Below, in pieces: positions 35,255-47,466 of a stretch of DNA of 64,000 nt. This DNA is from Strongylocentrotus droebachiensis (taxonomy: Eukaryota; Echinodermata; Echinoidea; Camarodonta; Strongylocentrotidae). Location of the stretch: the NCBI GenBank assembly GCA_035222895.1, contig JAVYIG010006366.1, positions 55,123 through 119,122 of the forward strand, read 5' to 3'. The position numbers and the translations under genes are program-made. How positions within the stretch are numbered: position 1 is the stretch's first letter; the number at the start of each line of letters is the position of its first letter. Under the pieces are notes generated by a model. It had not been told where the DNA came from and did no database searches. It saw only the letters and a program-made list of their open reading frames with translations.

Positions 35255-36965
35255 AGCAGGGTAGTCCCATTCAAGCCGCAAGGCCTGCTTTACAAGGGAG
35301 CCCTGCTGTAACAAACAAATTACATTTCAAATATCTTACAATACACATACAAATACACAAAATATACAATAATAAAAAAAAACATAATATAAACAAACTA
35401 TAAAACATTTTATACAAATAGGAAATTAAATGAAAATGGAAGAGGAGAGAGAGTAAACGAAAGAGAAAGAGAGAGAGAGAGGGAGGGAGGTAGGAATAAT
35501 TCATATGAGCGATCGCAAAATCAACTCACTTGAATTTCACGGACATTTCGTTTAAAAATGGGTAGTGAGGCGGAACATTTGGTAAGTATGGGTAGTGAGT
35601 TGAATAACTTTGCTGCTGTGTACCAGAAGGTCTGTTTTTTTTAATCGGTTCTGGGTTTGGCAAGGTACAATTGATGCATTGAAACTGATCTCATGGGATA
35701 CGGGTTAGCACTTTGAGGTAGAGCTTGTTTTAGATAAAGAGGAGCAAGATTATTCAGGATTTTATACATAAGTACTTGATAGTTGTATTCCAATCTGTGT
35801 TTGACGGATTGCAACCTTAAAGAATTTAACATAGATTGTACAGGCGTATAATAATCTGCATCTTATACTAAACGACAATATTTGTTTTGACATTTCTGTA
35901 GTCGCTTTAAATCTTTCATTTTCAGTGGTCCTCAAACAGTTGAACAATAATCAATGTGAGGAAGAATTGAAAAATAGTATAAATGAGTAACTAAACGTTT
36001 TGTCAAACAGTGCTTAATCCTTCGCATACATATAAGCGAGTTCATAATCCTCTTGACAACATCATTGACATGGGGAGACCAATCTAAGTTCTGATTTACA
36101 ATAACACCCAGATATTTAAATTTTGTTACATTTTCTATAAGTTTACCATCCATTTTTGTTTGTAGTTTGACTGGATTCTTCTTCCATCGACTTGAAAATA
36201 ACATAACATTAATTTTGTCTGTGTTAACAACTAGTCCATTTTCATTCATCCATTCACAAAAAACTAGTATGTCATTTTGTAACTGGGTTTGAACATCTTG
36301 TACTCCATAACCAGAGGAGAAAATGGCAGTGTCATCTGCGTACAAAGAAATATTAGTAGTTGAATGCAAGGCTAGATCACATATGTCATTAATGTACATA
36401 CAAAATAGTAGCGGGCCCAAAATTGAACCCTGCGGTACCCCAGAATGAACTGGAAGGAAATCACTTCTAATGCCCTTGTATGACACACATTGGTTTCTTC
36501 CCACTAGGTAAGACTCAAACCATGATAATTCTGTTCCACTGATGCCGAAATAACTAAACAAAATTATAAGAAGATCATGGGGGATGATATCAAACGCCTT
36601 TCTCAAGTCTAAGAAAACAGCACCGGTAAATCGCCCTTTGTCAAGGTTATCGTTTAACAATTCACAAATCTCCGTTAAGCATGTTGAGGTGGAATGTTTA
36701 CTCCTAAAACCTGACTGCCGATCGGACATCAATTCTTTATTATGAAGATATTCCATCAATTGAGAGTGGACTGCTCTTTCCAACACTTTGGAAGCAGTGG
36801 ACAATAAGGAGATAGGACGAAAGTTACTTAGTTCGTGACTAGTCTTTGTTTTGGGAATAGGGACTATGTTAGCCATCTTAAAGTCATTTGGGATACGCCC
36901 AGATTGTATTGATTGATTGAAAATACGAACAATAGGAATGGAAAAACAATTGAGCGCTAAGTTTC
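35255..36965 (-). mobile_element. Second minus-strand LINE, 5'-truncated and decayed at its 3' coding end
   Basis: The coding similarity starts near 36960 and runs down to about 35641. The 3' UTR reaches about 35255, where AGCAGGG and CCCTGCT form a possible terminal stem. A purine tract (35455-35490) lies inside the 3' region. Confidence 0.75.
35641..36945 (-). pseudogene. LINE reverse transcriptase, frame broken near its C-terminus
   Basis: A 314-codon frame (35932-36876) holds NFRPISLLSTASK (18-30), SGFRSKHST (55-63), motif A VFLDLRKAFD (87-96), SGVPQGSILGPLLF (145-158) and catalytic YADD (179-182). Coding similarity extends upstream of the first ATG to near 36945 (GRIPNDFKMAN). A stop at 35932 and frame changes separate this from the carboxy-terminal piece at 35641-35832 (QVLMYKILNNLAPLYL). 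It differs from the RT at 22041, so it belongs to another family. Confidence 0.8.
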
Positions 36966-37323
36966 AACAATCTAGGGTTCCGGCGAATCTCTCGTATACC
37001 CCAGCTGCTATGGAGATGGTTGTATTTGTATTTTTATAAATCACCCGATATGTAGTTGACCTAAAACCTGTACGATGGCCATCTGTTAGCTTACCAGTTT
37101 CTAGTGATACATTAGTTGACATATTTGTGATCTTCTTTGAATTTCACCTTTAACACATTCGGTGGTTATCTTTTTGAAAACGAAACGTGATTGTACTTTA
37201 CTTACTCTTTTAATAGCATTTACACCGTTATCTTTTATTTCATGAGAGCCTTCTTCTCCATGAATCGATTGAAAGATATTGCTGAACATTGTATTAGTCA
37301 AAGCTGACTGAACGCCATGCACA

Positions 37324-37363
37324 AACAAAACCAACAACAACAGTAGTAGTAGAAGTAGTAGTG

Positions 37364-37402
<39 letters not shown>

Positions 37403-37425
37403 AAAGTAGTAGTAGCAGCAGCAAA
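37324..37425. repeat. AGT microsatellite
   Basis: (AGT)n with AGA/AGC interruptions. The minus-strand poly-Leu and poly-Thr frames across it are artefacts. Confidence 0.9.
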
Positions 37426-37739
37426 AGTCGTCAGCGTCATCATCGTCTTATAGAAGCTAGAGTATACACCCACGGTGACCCACCGAATATGCATTCTGTC
37501 CCATTACAGAAGAAGAATATCGACCATGCTTGATCTGCTCACTGAGGACCTTAAAAGGCAAACTATTTCACAATACATTTAACAATTGGCCTGCAATTCC
37601 CCCCGCACAATGCAGTAGATAGAACGCGGTCTGTCAACTTTGAGGAAGTACGAAAAATAAACCACTGAACTACTGGAAAGATATATCGGGACACATAGAG
37701 GCGTGATCATTTAGAGCACGGGTGGCCAACCTTAGGTCT

Positions 37740-37775
37740 TCTCCCCCCCCCCCCCCCCCCCACACACACTCATGC
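37740..37775. repeat. Poly-C and CA run
   Basis: A C run of about 18 followed by CACACACA, specific to unit 3. Confidence 0.8.
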
Positions 37776-37794
37776 AATACGTGTACACACCTGC

Positions 37795-38086
37795 CAGTCT
37801 CTTTGATGAAGGAGATACATGTCTGCTTTGCTACCTGGTCGAAGATCCACAGTTACACGTCGATACTTTCAAATGGGCTGCACGGCGAATATACGATTAT
37901 GGTAAGTCTCGAAAAGCAGTTGAACACGATGGCAAAGACTTTCGGAAACTTTTCAACCTGAGGCAATTTCAAGAGCCTTGTGATTCACCTAATGAAATAT
38001 GCGTACAGTACAATGGCGTAATACTATTACGTACAGGAACCATGATTACGCAAAGGGAACATGATTTATGTGGGATGTGGTATTGA
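37795..38086 (+). other. Possible exon or gene fragment of unknown family (unit 3)
   Basis: Open to 38086 with features such as DEGDTCLLCYLVEDP, RKAVEHDGKDFRKLF and EPCDSPNEICVQYNG. The composition is protein-like, with four Cys in the readable part. The homologue in unit 1 (8865-9065) has a frameshift and stops. A second frame in the same stretch is also similar between copies, which weakens the coding case. No family was recognised. Confidence 0.3.
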
Positions 38087-38255
38087 AATTGCCTTAATAA
38101 GAGTTGATTTTTTGGTAGTTTTGGAGAAGGTTTTCCATCGAATTTCTTTGGTTTCAGTCAATAGGTAGGCCTATATAGTGCCATTTATACAAGATGTCTT
38201 ACTGCTATGTTTTCAATGGTATCAATATCAATTATCAATGTTGATCAGTGGATTG

Positions 38256-38285
38256 TAGATTTGATTTGATTTGATTTGATTTATC
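38256..38285. repeat. (GATTT)n tail-like microsatellite
   Basis: Five GATTT units, of the type found at 3' ends of CR1/L2 LINEs and related SINEs. No coding LINE remnant is attached, so it may be the end of a very short insertion. Confidence 0.55.
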
Positions 38286-38334
38286 TATTTCTGTTTGAAT
38301 TTCTTTTTCTTTTACATTTTTACCAATATATAAC

Positions 38335-38483
38335 AAACGAATTCGTTTTCACTGGCTGTCTGCCGTACCAACAAACGGAATTAACAAAAGACTTTACTCC
38401 GTTTCGTTGACAATCAGCCATGCATTAAGTCTGTCGTCTACGGCTGATTGTAAACGAAACAGCCAGTGAAAACGAATTCGTTT
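38335..38483. mobile_element. Foldback element with two nested inverted repeats
   Basis: Outer arms (38335-38358 and 38460-38483) are 24-bp exact inverted repeats starting AAACGAATTCG. Inner arms (38401-38419 and 38442-38460) are near-perfect 19-bp inverted repeats beginning GTTTCGTTGACAATC. It is probably a miniature inverted-repeat element; the target duplication was not resolved. Confidence 0.75.
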
Positions 38484-39571
38484 AATAAGAATAAGGAAAT
38501 GCAAGCACTACTTTAAACAAACAGAACTTTGTTATTCCTAGCTCATTTTTCCTGACTGAGGTGTCATATGAAAGGTCAGAAACTCAACTTTTTCGAAATG
38601 TGATTTTCTCTTTGAAATTCAGAAACCGTCCGCCAAATGATTTGTTGGTTTCCTCTTTCCAAATTCATTTTAATCACTCATGCAAGAAATGTGCATCATA
38701 TAAATGGCATCAAATGAAAGAAGAGGATCTAAGTTTTTTAAACAAGTGTCATTTATTAATTATAAATGTGAATAAGTTATGATAAAACATCGATAATACT
38801 CGGTTTCGTTTTTTCTGGGACGCACTGTATATTAGATTTCCAATATATTTAACATTGGTCTTCTTATAACTGAGCTTCAAGGTGGTCTACTTGTAATTGT
38901 AATATCGTGTTCAGTATAGTTTGATTATTTAATAAAAGGACTACAATCCCTAAAGTCGATTCGCAAACTACCAGTCCTTATCTAAATAAGTATTATTTTT
39001 CAAATGCCGTTGGAATTTACCCTTTTCATTTTTGGGCCTGCAAATGGGACATAGTACCTTAAATTGGTACATATAGTGGATATGGACTGGGGAGACCATT
39101 GATTGTTAAATGTCTATTATGCGTCAATTTCTTAAGGGTTAGAAATCAAGGGGGCGTTGGGGCTGAAAGGAGTATTAAATACTACACATGTAAAGAATTC
39201 ATCTGGCACGATAAAAAGTATGATCAATGATAATCGACACAACATACACAGACACACCAGTACACACACATACACGAAAACACGCGCGTACGCGCACGCA
39301 TGGATGGAGATGCAGGATAGGGAGGGAGAAGAGGACAAAGGAAGAGAGAGAGAGAAAAAAAATTAGTATTTGTTCTCCTCCATAAACTACATGTACTTCA
39401 TTTGGATGTACGTGACTTCATTGTGACATCGTAGGGTATGGCATGAATGATCGAAATATTAGTTTTTTAATAACAATGTCACCCATAATCGCTGCAGGAC
39501 GAAGGAAAATAACCTTTGTATTCAGATATATTCATCAACTGCGAAGTGCGGTTACGATAAGGACAGCATAA

Positions 39572-40283
39572 TGCCTGGATTACATTTGCCCCGGGCGCCG
39601 TACGATAAATTAGTCTACGATTTTTCGTAGACATCGTAGGAGGCTACGGGCTACGATGTTTGTGTTTACATTATCTACGAGCATCGTGCCATTTATTTTA
39701 TTGGCCCTCGGGGGCAGGCCGGATCAAATCCGTACAGAGGCTGCTCGGAGATTGTACGGAAATCGTGCAATTTGAATGTAGTAGCCGTGCAGTCTCCGCA
39801 GCCTCCGCACGGAAATCGTACGGAGCCCGTGCAGCTTCCGTGCAAAGGTTGCGCGGAGAAGGCGCGGGATGACTGCTTAATATCACAGATACTGCACGGG
39901 CAGCGAGCAGCAACCTTGCGATAGCTGTGCAATGGCCGTGCGAATGCCCCACGAGTCTACAATCTCTGTACGATTTTGTTTTCCCCCATGTTCTCCGAAA
40001 AATCGTACGTTTGCTGCACAATCAGTGAGAGGCCTCCGGGCGATGCCCGTGCGGGGATTGTGCAATGCCACCTACGACATGTATACGGGCTATGGGCTTA
40101 CGATTTGTTTTCAAATTTGTTTAACTTCTCGCGAAACAAAATCGTAAAGGCTGCGGAGCCCGTGAATCCGTACAAAAATCTCACGGCGGCCTCCTGCCTC
40201 CGCACAGAGGCCGCACGGAAAAGGGGATACGGGCAGGATACGGGACTCAGTAGTCTAATCGCAGGCCAAATGTAATCCAGGCA
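39572..40283. mobile_element. Harbinger-like non-autonomous DNA transposon (712 bp)
   Basis: Exact 17-bp terminal inverted repeats TGCCTGGATTACATTTG lie at 39572-39588 and, reversed, at 40267-40283. TAA is duplicated on both sides (39569-39571 and 40284-40286). Unit 1 has the empty site, GGACAGCATAAGTGGAGAG (11520-11538), with a single TAA. A 3-bp TWA target duplication is characteristic of PIF/Harbinger elements. The interior is GC-rich with many GTACGG and CGTGC motifs; the frames inside are not genes. Confidence 0.85.
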
Positions 40284-40609
40284 TAAGTAGAGAGTCTCTG
40301 GAATTTTGTGTAATATAATTATGGATTAAGAAATGGCACAATGTGTCGACCAGCGATATGGACTACTTATCAAAAGTATTTCTAGTGAGAATTAGTGTCT
40401 TTATAGGCTGCCAAGACACGTGGACCATTCCTTAATAATAATAGCTGAAAAATAAACAACTTCCTCCAACGATCGTCCTTACAAAGATGATTTGGCAATG
40501 CTTTGAGAATAGTATGGGAATAGTTCATGTGAAGATTTCAGTTATGCATTTCATGCGTTTCTGAATCTCATCTTGGCATAGTGTCATTGACAAAGTCATT
40601 CATTTAAAC

Positions 40610-41100
40610 AAAAATAATAATAAATAATAATAAAAACGTTACTTATAAAGCGCTTACCACCGAAGTCTCTAAGCGCTATACACACAAAATAGACTGATAT
40701 ACAATTACATCTTATACAAAACTAAAAATGCAAATAAACATACAAATTACAATACATATGGAATACACATCAAAGGGAACAGAGTTAATCAATCATCAAA
40801 CGCAATTTTGAATAAATGTGTCTTGAGACTGGTTTTGAATAGGTTAACAGTTTGACAGTTTTTTTACATTTAAAGGTAATCTGTTCCAAAGTTCGGCAGA
40901 AGCTTTGCGAAAGGAACGATTACCATAAGAGAGAGTTGACACAGAAGTAGATACGAGGTTTAATTGTGAAGATGACCGTAAATTGCGTGAGGGTTTGTAT
41001 TCCTCGATTAATTCTTGCAGATAAATTGGTGCCAATTCATGAATGCATTTATAAGTTAAAACTAAAATTTTGTACATAATGCGGTACGTCACCGACAAAA
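40610..41100 (-). mobile_element. CR1/Rex-like LINE 3' end
   Basis: The minus-strand frame 40844-41098 reads ILVLTYKCIHELAPIYL, then RNLRSSSQLNL, then SAELWNRLPLNVK, the typical carboxy terminus of vertebrate and invertebrate CR1-like elements. A frameshift then leads to LFKTSLKTHLF near 40800-40840. The 3' end is an (AAT)n tail near 40613-40634. A second 3' end of the same family is at 56545-56715. Confidence 0.8.
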
Positions 41101-41962
41101 AAAAGACATGCTATTGTTGATCAAACTCATGAAATTGTTGATCACACTCATGAATTAGAAGTTTCTTTTGATATGCCTATGTACAAAGCAAAAGGAAATA
41201 CAAATCATGACATTCCTATTAACTACTTGCAGAGTTATCGATGAAATACTGACATTTAAGTCTACCACAATGTTTTTTCGTCAAGCATTCAAACTGTCAA
41301 CTTTCTAAAAAAGCGATTGCAAAAACTGCGAATTGTTATAACTTCCCCCTTTAACATTAGCATTAGAGTGGTATGTTAGACATACTGTTGTGCAAATAAT
41401 ATGGGGTGATGGCTGATTAATAAAGGAAAAAGTACTCTTCTTTATGAATAGGTGCCACTTGAAGTATTGATACATGCATATATTTGCATGAGATTATTCG
41501 CCAAACAAAAGTACACGAGTATGTTTTAGTATGATGTGTACATGTATCTTCTCTCATATTTTTGTTTCTACAGATCGTAACCATAGATGAACACACAAAT
41601 TTGAGAACGGTCGATCATCATCCCTTTCGACAAGAACTCAGCGTTCTACACGGACCATCAAGGTGGAAGGCCACAAGCTTTCATTCCCTTATGATCGAAG
41701 GAATCATAGCTGTACTTGGAACGACCGTTTAGTTTCCTAGTCAATTACTTTGGAAGAGAACGCTTGGCAACGTTCGAGGCGCTAGGGAAGTTGCCATTGT
41801 CATTTTTTAGAAATTCCAAAACTAAATGATATACCCTCCTTTAATTGATTTTGATTGAGTGGAAATCACGTCCAGTTTTGGAAAGGTAAATATCACTTTA
41901 AAAAGAAACAGTCTAAGTTTAGACGAGTTCTGCCATCTGATAAAACGCAGTAGATGAGTGCA

Positions 41963-44741
41963 ATGGAGAGCATTGGACTGTTGTCGATCTGCTGTATGCT
42001 AGCATCTTCATTAATGATGGATTCCATTGGACACACTGGCGCCGATGCTGCAGATTTAAGAGGGGTACCGTGTCATTATGAAATAACGAGCGACGGATTG
42101 AACGCCATTTGTTCACACCGTAACCTAACAGCGGTACCTACTAACCTCACTCATGATATCACCGTGTTAGATCTCACTCATAACCAACTGACCAAATTGA
42201 CTAACACATCTTTCAGTATCCTTCCACATTTGAGGTACCTATATCTTAACTCGAACAATATGATTACTATCGAGTCGGGTGCATTTCAAGCTTTACCTGA
42301 GCTTTATTCAATCTTGCTGACAAACAACAATTTCACATCTCTACCAACTACTATATTCTCCAAAAATCTAAAGCTGCAACTTGTTGATCTCACGGCAAAT
42401 CGATTTGTTCGTTTCCCTGGAAACGCATTGAATTCTGTGTCTTCGTTGACTCAACTGTGCTTCGATGAGAACTTTTTGTCAAGCCTAAACTTTACAGGAT
42501 GGAGAAGCAGAAACATGACTTCGCTTCTATTAAAAAGAAATCATTTCTCGTCCTTACATGAAGACGATTTTCTTCCCCTCAAGGAGACAAGAATTGACCT
42601 GATATTATTCACCAAGAACAACCTCACTTCACTACAGAATGGTTTGTTCCAACATCTTGAGGGCGTGCGAGAGATGCGCCTAACAAGCAATCATATCCAC
42701 AATTTTAGCCTCCGTCCGTTTCTGGGAATGTCCTCTTTGGAAACTCTTCATATGGCAAAAAACATGATTTCAGCGATTGAACCGCTAGCCCCTCTACCAA
42801 ATCAGACAAATGTGGTTCCTAACTTGACCTATCTGGACTTAGAAAGCAACCGTATCCCTTCAATCCCCCCTCGGGCATTCTGGGGTTTGGGAAATCTTAT
42901 CAGACTTGATATACACCAGAGTCGTATAGACACGTTGCAAAATGATTCATTTGAAGGACTGGAGTCACTGGAAATTCTCGACTTGACGGGAAACCATCTT
43001 TCCTATGTCACCAAAGATATGTTTTTATTTAGCCCGCGACTTCAATCCTTGGTGCTATCGAGTAATTGGTTCACGGAGCTGAGTCCAAAGCAGATTGGTG
43101 ATATAGCTTCCCTAACCTCTCTTCATTTAGCAAGGTGCAGAATAACTGATCTCAGACAACAGCGCGTGGAATGGAATCTACGAAATTTAAAATTCCTGGA
43201 CATATCGTATAACCGACTTGTGCGCATTGACAAGAACTCATTTTATGGAATGGCAAACGTCACAACTCTTAATGTATCCTACAACCAAATAACAACAATT
43301 GAAGATGGAGCTTTTGCATCCATTGACCGTCTTCAGATTCTGAGTCTGTCATATTTGTCTTATTTGGGTCAGTTGCATAGTCCGTTCACGAATCTGAATC
43401 AGCTTACATTACTGGACATGTCCCATACGTCAGTCGCATTGTCGTATGAACTCTTTACAGGGTTGTCCAATATTAGGAAATTAAGTATGCGGGGATCAGG
43501 GCTGACAACTTCCAGCTTCTGGGACTCCCATACGGAAGATCTTCCGGTGCTGTCCGCTCTATCAACGTTAGAACGTCTCTACATCAAAGGAAACAAACTG
43601 GACAGGCTAAAACCAGGAACATTTTGAGGTCTCAAAAACCTACAAAATCTTGAAATGGATAATTCTGACATCAGGTCCCTGAATGAGGATATTTTCATGA
43701 ATCTGACAACGTTGAAGTTCCTGTCGATTGATGAAAATCACATCGCAGAACTGACATCTCGACACCTGGCCGATCTCAGCTCGTTAGTCCATGTTTCTGT
43801 AAAAAGCAACGAGATCAAAGGCTTAGCATCAGATGTTTTCACAAATAACCCACACCTGTCATATCTGGATATATCCCACAACCATCTAACCACTGTTAAA
43901 GAGGGTACAGTTCTACCTAGAAAAATACTGGATGTCTCCAACAATCCTTTCAGTTGTAACTGTGAGTTTACATGGTTTATAAATTGGATTAACGAAGCCG
44001 AAGTATCTATCATCCATCCTGACCAAACGAACTGTTCATCTGTTTCTCTAGCACCATTTAAGAATCAGCCCATTCTTGCATTCGATCCCGCCCAGGTCTG
44101 TGGACCTAAAGTCTGGGTCTACATCATCACGGCCTTTGTCATTGTCATCTGTATCATGATCTGTATTGTGGCTTATCAAAGGAGATGGTTGATCAATTAC
44201 AAATTATTCCATCTGAAATTACTATTTCTTGGCAGACGGGAAGACCACGACGGACGAGAGAGGCTTGAGGCTTACGAGTACGACATCAACCTCGCATTCG
44301 ACGACGATGACGAACAGTGGGTTAGGGGAATATTGAAACCAGGACTCGAAGAACGACTACCTGAGTTTGACAGGATCGTGTGCGGAGATGACGACATCCC
44401 GCTTGGAATGTACTACATTGAGGCCATCACCGAAGTCTTCGAGCAAAGTTATAAAAGCATCCTGATCGTGAGCAATAGAGCCGTAGACAATCACTCGTTC
44501 ATCAGCAAACTCCGTCTCGCGGTTGACCAAATGAATGAGGTCGAGCTAGAAAAGGTAATTTTGATATTCAAGGAAGACATTCCTGATGGGCGTTTACCAT
44601 ATCTTGTAAGGCTCTTCCTTAGTAAGAACAAGCCGTATTATCGATGGTCAGAAGATAAATATAGACAAAAAAATCATGTGGGAGAAACTAGTGCGGGAAC
44701 TAGGATATAACAAGAAAATGAATGATATTTTACCCATCTGA
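41963..44741 (+). pseudogene. Toll-like receptor, copy 3 (broken)
   Basis: Collinear with the two intact copies (an in-frame ATG also lies at 41954). Lesion 1 is TGA at 43625-43627, codon 555. Copy 1 has CGA at the same place, so one C-to-T change in a CpG explains it. Lesion 2 is an extra A in the run at 44666-44672 (seven A against six), just before box 3 of the TIR domain; it changes the frame and ends it at 44710, while the ancestral stop is at 44739-44741. There is one codon gain (RERLEAYEYD) and one codon loss in an LRR. If transcribed, it could give only a truncated, unanchored LRR protein. Loss of signalling is likely. A homopolymer sequencing error could explain lesion 2 but not lesion 1. 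Confidence 0.9.
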
Positions 44742-44869
44742 ATGTGGTTTGGAATATACATATACATTCGTGTTGTTATATTTCGTTTAATTCAATTTCA
44801 CTGTTTAAGTCTGAAGAAGTTATGAGCCACATGTCACGAAGTCACTGAAATGGGGAACGGAGCATGTCT

Positions 44870-45604
44870 TGAATGAACCAATCAAGAAGATTCACGTTTC
44901 TTGAATGGCAAAGAACTCTAAACCCTTTTAAACAATCAGCCCCTGGAAAAGAGATGATCCCTTATCAGGTCTATCAGAAACTTCCTCAGAAGGCAAAACA
45001 ATATATGCTAAAGGTCATGAACTTAATATGGAATATGGGTAACATACCTCCAAGTCTGAAACACTCTATCCTAATACCTGTGTTAAAACAAGATAAGGAC
45101 CCCAAAATATATCGTCGTACCTACCCATACTAGAACGGATTGTAAAGAATAGACTCCAATGGTATGTAGAAAAGAATAATATTTAACTCCCTTTATGCAT
45201 AGACCTTCGTAGTAGGTCCATGCTTTATGACTGGCTTTCGCAGTAAACGTGGTGTCACGGGTAACATTGTTCTTTAGAAATGCCATCCAAAGAAGCATAA
45301 ATATTGGTAAATATACATAAGCAATCTTTCTTTTTATTGAAAAGGCGTATGACAGACTTTTTATTCTAGGTCTAATGTACAAACTATCACAATCAGTACA
45401 TGGTATTACAGGTAATGCTATAAAGCCTAGGTAATTGGTATAGGGTCATGAATTTGGTCATGAACATATTGGAAGCATATGCGATCCCAGGCGCGGATCC
45501 AGGATTTCTTAGGGGGGGGGGCCAAATTTGAAATTGTGCGAGCCAAATATTGGTACGTAATGGTTACACCGACAGTGGCAAAAACTTTCTTTTTTTTTTC
45601 TTTT

Positions 45605-45635
<31 letters not shown>

Positions 45636-46770
45636 GGGGTAGACTACAAAAATCCCCGTCACCCCAACTCTTACATGCAGGCCCCGCTGAACGTTTCTCG
45701 GCGGGGGTCAAGGGGTGGAGGCCCCAGAAGCTCAGGGGTTTGGGGCAATAAATTACGGTCAAATTAGCATATTTTGATACCTTATTTATGACACTGGCAG
45801 GACACAAATTGGTGTGGCATTTAATCACGATCAGATGAGCATTTTTTTCTTCTTTTTTCGGGGGCCTCGGAAATGGGAAAATTACGTAGTCAGATATTTC
45901 GTTCAGTGGCTTAGGAGGGAGGGGGTGGGGGGGAAGGAACATTTATTTTTTTTTGCACAAATAACAAAACAAAAAACAGAAAAAAATATTTCCCCCTTTT
46001 TTCCCTTCTTTTTTTTTGCCAGGGGGGGGGGGGGGGGGGGCGGGCTCCCCGGGCCCCACCCCCCTGGATCCTACAATATTCAATGATCGTTGTAGCGGTT
46101 GAAATTCAAGTTTTATATCACAACTACATATTCTGAGTATGTCACGGTCGCATTTACCATTGTAATTACAAATATCTCAAAATTGTAAGGAATCACTATC
46201 CAGCCAATGTTCTAAATTTCCCAAAACGTTGTATTACCTCTAAGTCCTGTATTAATATCATGAAGAGTGATATTCCAACGGACAAATTAATCACGACATC
46301 TATTAAGCTGATGACTGTGTCATCGGGATGTCAGGTTTGTATGCACAGTTTTGCACATAAACAATTTTTTCCCTATAATCATCAGCATGGAGGCTGATAT
46401 AGAAACTAATTTTTTTCTCCTTTTTTGATATTTTTACTTCTACACAGTCATTCTGAGATTGTAGTAAACCCTGCAACTGTGGATAAAAAAGCAAATAACT
46501 ATTCTACAAATATGTATATAATGTCTAAGCAAGTAGTTTCATTGGAAAGTCTTTGAGTCAATTTACATGCTTATTGTATCCATAAATGAAAATGAAACTA
46601 CACGTAGATTTAATTTTATTGAAAGGAGACCCATCTTTGTAGATCGTAGTATTATATTTGGGTTATGAAACCTATACTATGACAGTGCGGCTCCAAGTAT
46701 AAAGAAATCATATGACTCCATTCAATATCAAGCCTTGAGAATTTGTGCGGGAGCTCTTCCCCTTACATCC
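44870..46770 (+). mobile_element. Decayed LINE inserted just downstream of TLR copy 3
   Basis: 44873-45130 translates to SAPGKEMIPYQVYQKLP, then LKHSILIPVLKQDKDP, the amino-terminal part of a non-LTR RT. Weaker pieces follow (near 45230 GFRSKRGVTGNIV). After a poly-G insertion the carboxy-terminal part appears near 46680-46770 (YDSAAPSIKK in pieces, then QALRICAGALPLTS). It is split by 45480-46080 and cut at 46771 by a TTAA element. Many stops and frameshifts. Confidence 0.7.
45480..46080. repeat. Poly-G dispersed repeat inside the LINE relic
   Basis: Bounded by GGCGCGGATCCAGGATTT (45490) and CCCCCCTGGATCCTACAAT (about 46060-46078), with G runs near 45513, 45623 and 46023. Related to 6650-7060 and 9360-9650. 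The Phe- and Gly-rich frames are artefacts. Confidence 0.65.
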
Positions 46771-46774
46771 TTAA

Positions 46775-47331
46775 AGGGATAGTTGAGTTCTGTTGCAGAG
46801 GGCGCTACACAAAATAATTTTTTGTGAGATACTGAAAAACTGAGTGTCTAATTTGAAAGAACATAATATTTAAATGACAAAATCATCTTTGTTTGATCAA
46901 AATCAGTTCAGAGACGGCTGAAATATAACGATTTATAATACTTGTGTACCACCACAAATATTAGATATTTTGAAAAATTTGAAAAAACCGTTGAAAAAAA
47001 CGAAATAACGCCCTTTTACGTCGTATTTCAGCCAATGCCGATGTTGGCTTTTTTGTTGGCATTTTCGTGTTGCTTATATGCACAATTAGCCGGCTCATGT
47101 ATTGTTATTTTTAATTAAATAATTAATTAACGGTCACTATGTTTTTTGGAAAGTGGAGCTGAATTGGTATGATCGTATTGGCTAATTTCACACATTTTGG
47201 GGGTCAAAAATTACCTTCATAGCAATTTTAGGTTCAGAAAGGGCACTATAAATGTTGAAGATAAGAATAAAAGCAATAACCATGCACTTTGAAGGCATTT
47301 GCGGTCTGAAAACAGAACTCAACTATCTCTT
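46775..47331. mobile_element. TTAA-flanked non-autonomous DNA element (557 bp)
   Basis: TTAA at 46771-46774 and 47332-47335. The left end reads AGGGATAGTTGAGTTCTG and the right end, reversed, reads AAGAGATAGTTGAGTTCTG, an imperfect inverted repeat of about 18 bp. No transposase. Confidence 0.8.
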
Positions 47332-47335
47332 TTAA

Positions 47336-47462
47336 GCCCATTTCACACCGGGCCATGCGTAGAGTTGCGTAGTGTTGCGTACCGACTATACGCTGAGCGT
47401 ACTCTGCCCTAGGCTGGCCTACGTAACTTGATTAAATAAAAGCAGAACTAGGTGAAATGCCC
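47336..47462. mobile_element. Short TTAA-flanked CGTA-rich element (127 bp)
   Basis: Between TTAA at 47332-47335 and 47463-47466. The left end is GCCCATTTCACACCGGG; the right end, reversed, is GGGCATTTCACC. Internal CGTAGAGTTGCGTAG motifs place it with the family at 925-1290. Confidence 0.65.
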
Positions 47463-47466
47463 TTAA

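Noticed and set aside
39660-40275. Overlapping Arg/Ala-rich frames on both strands
   Set aside because: They lie wholly inside the Harbinger-like element and reflect its GTACGG-like repeats.
45427-46086. Phe-, Lys- and Gly-rich frames on both strands
   Set aside because: Produced by T and G runs of the poly-G repeat.
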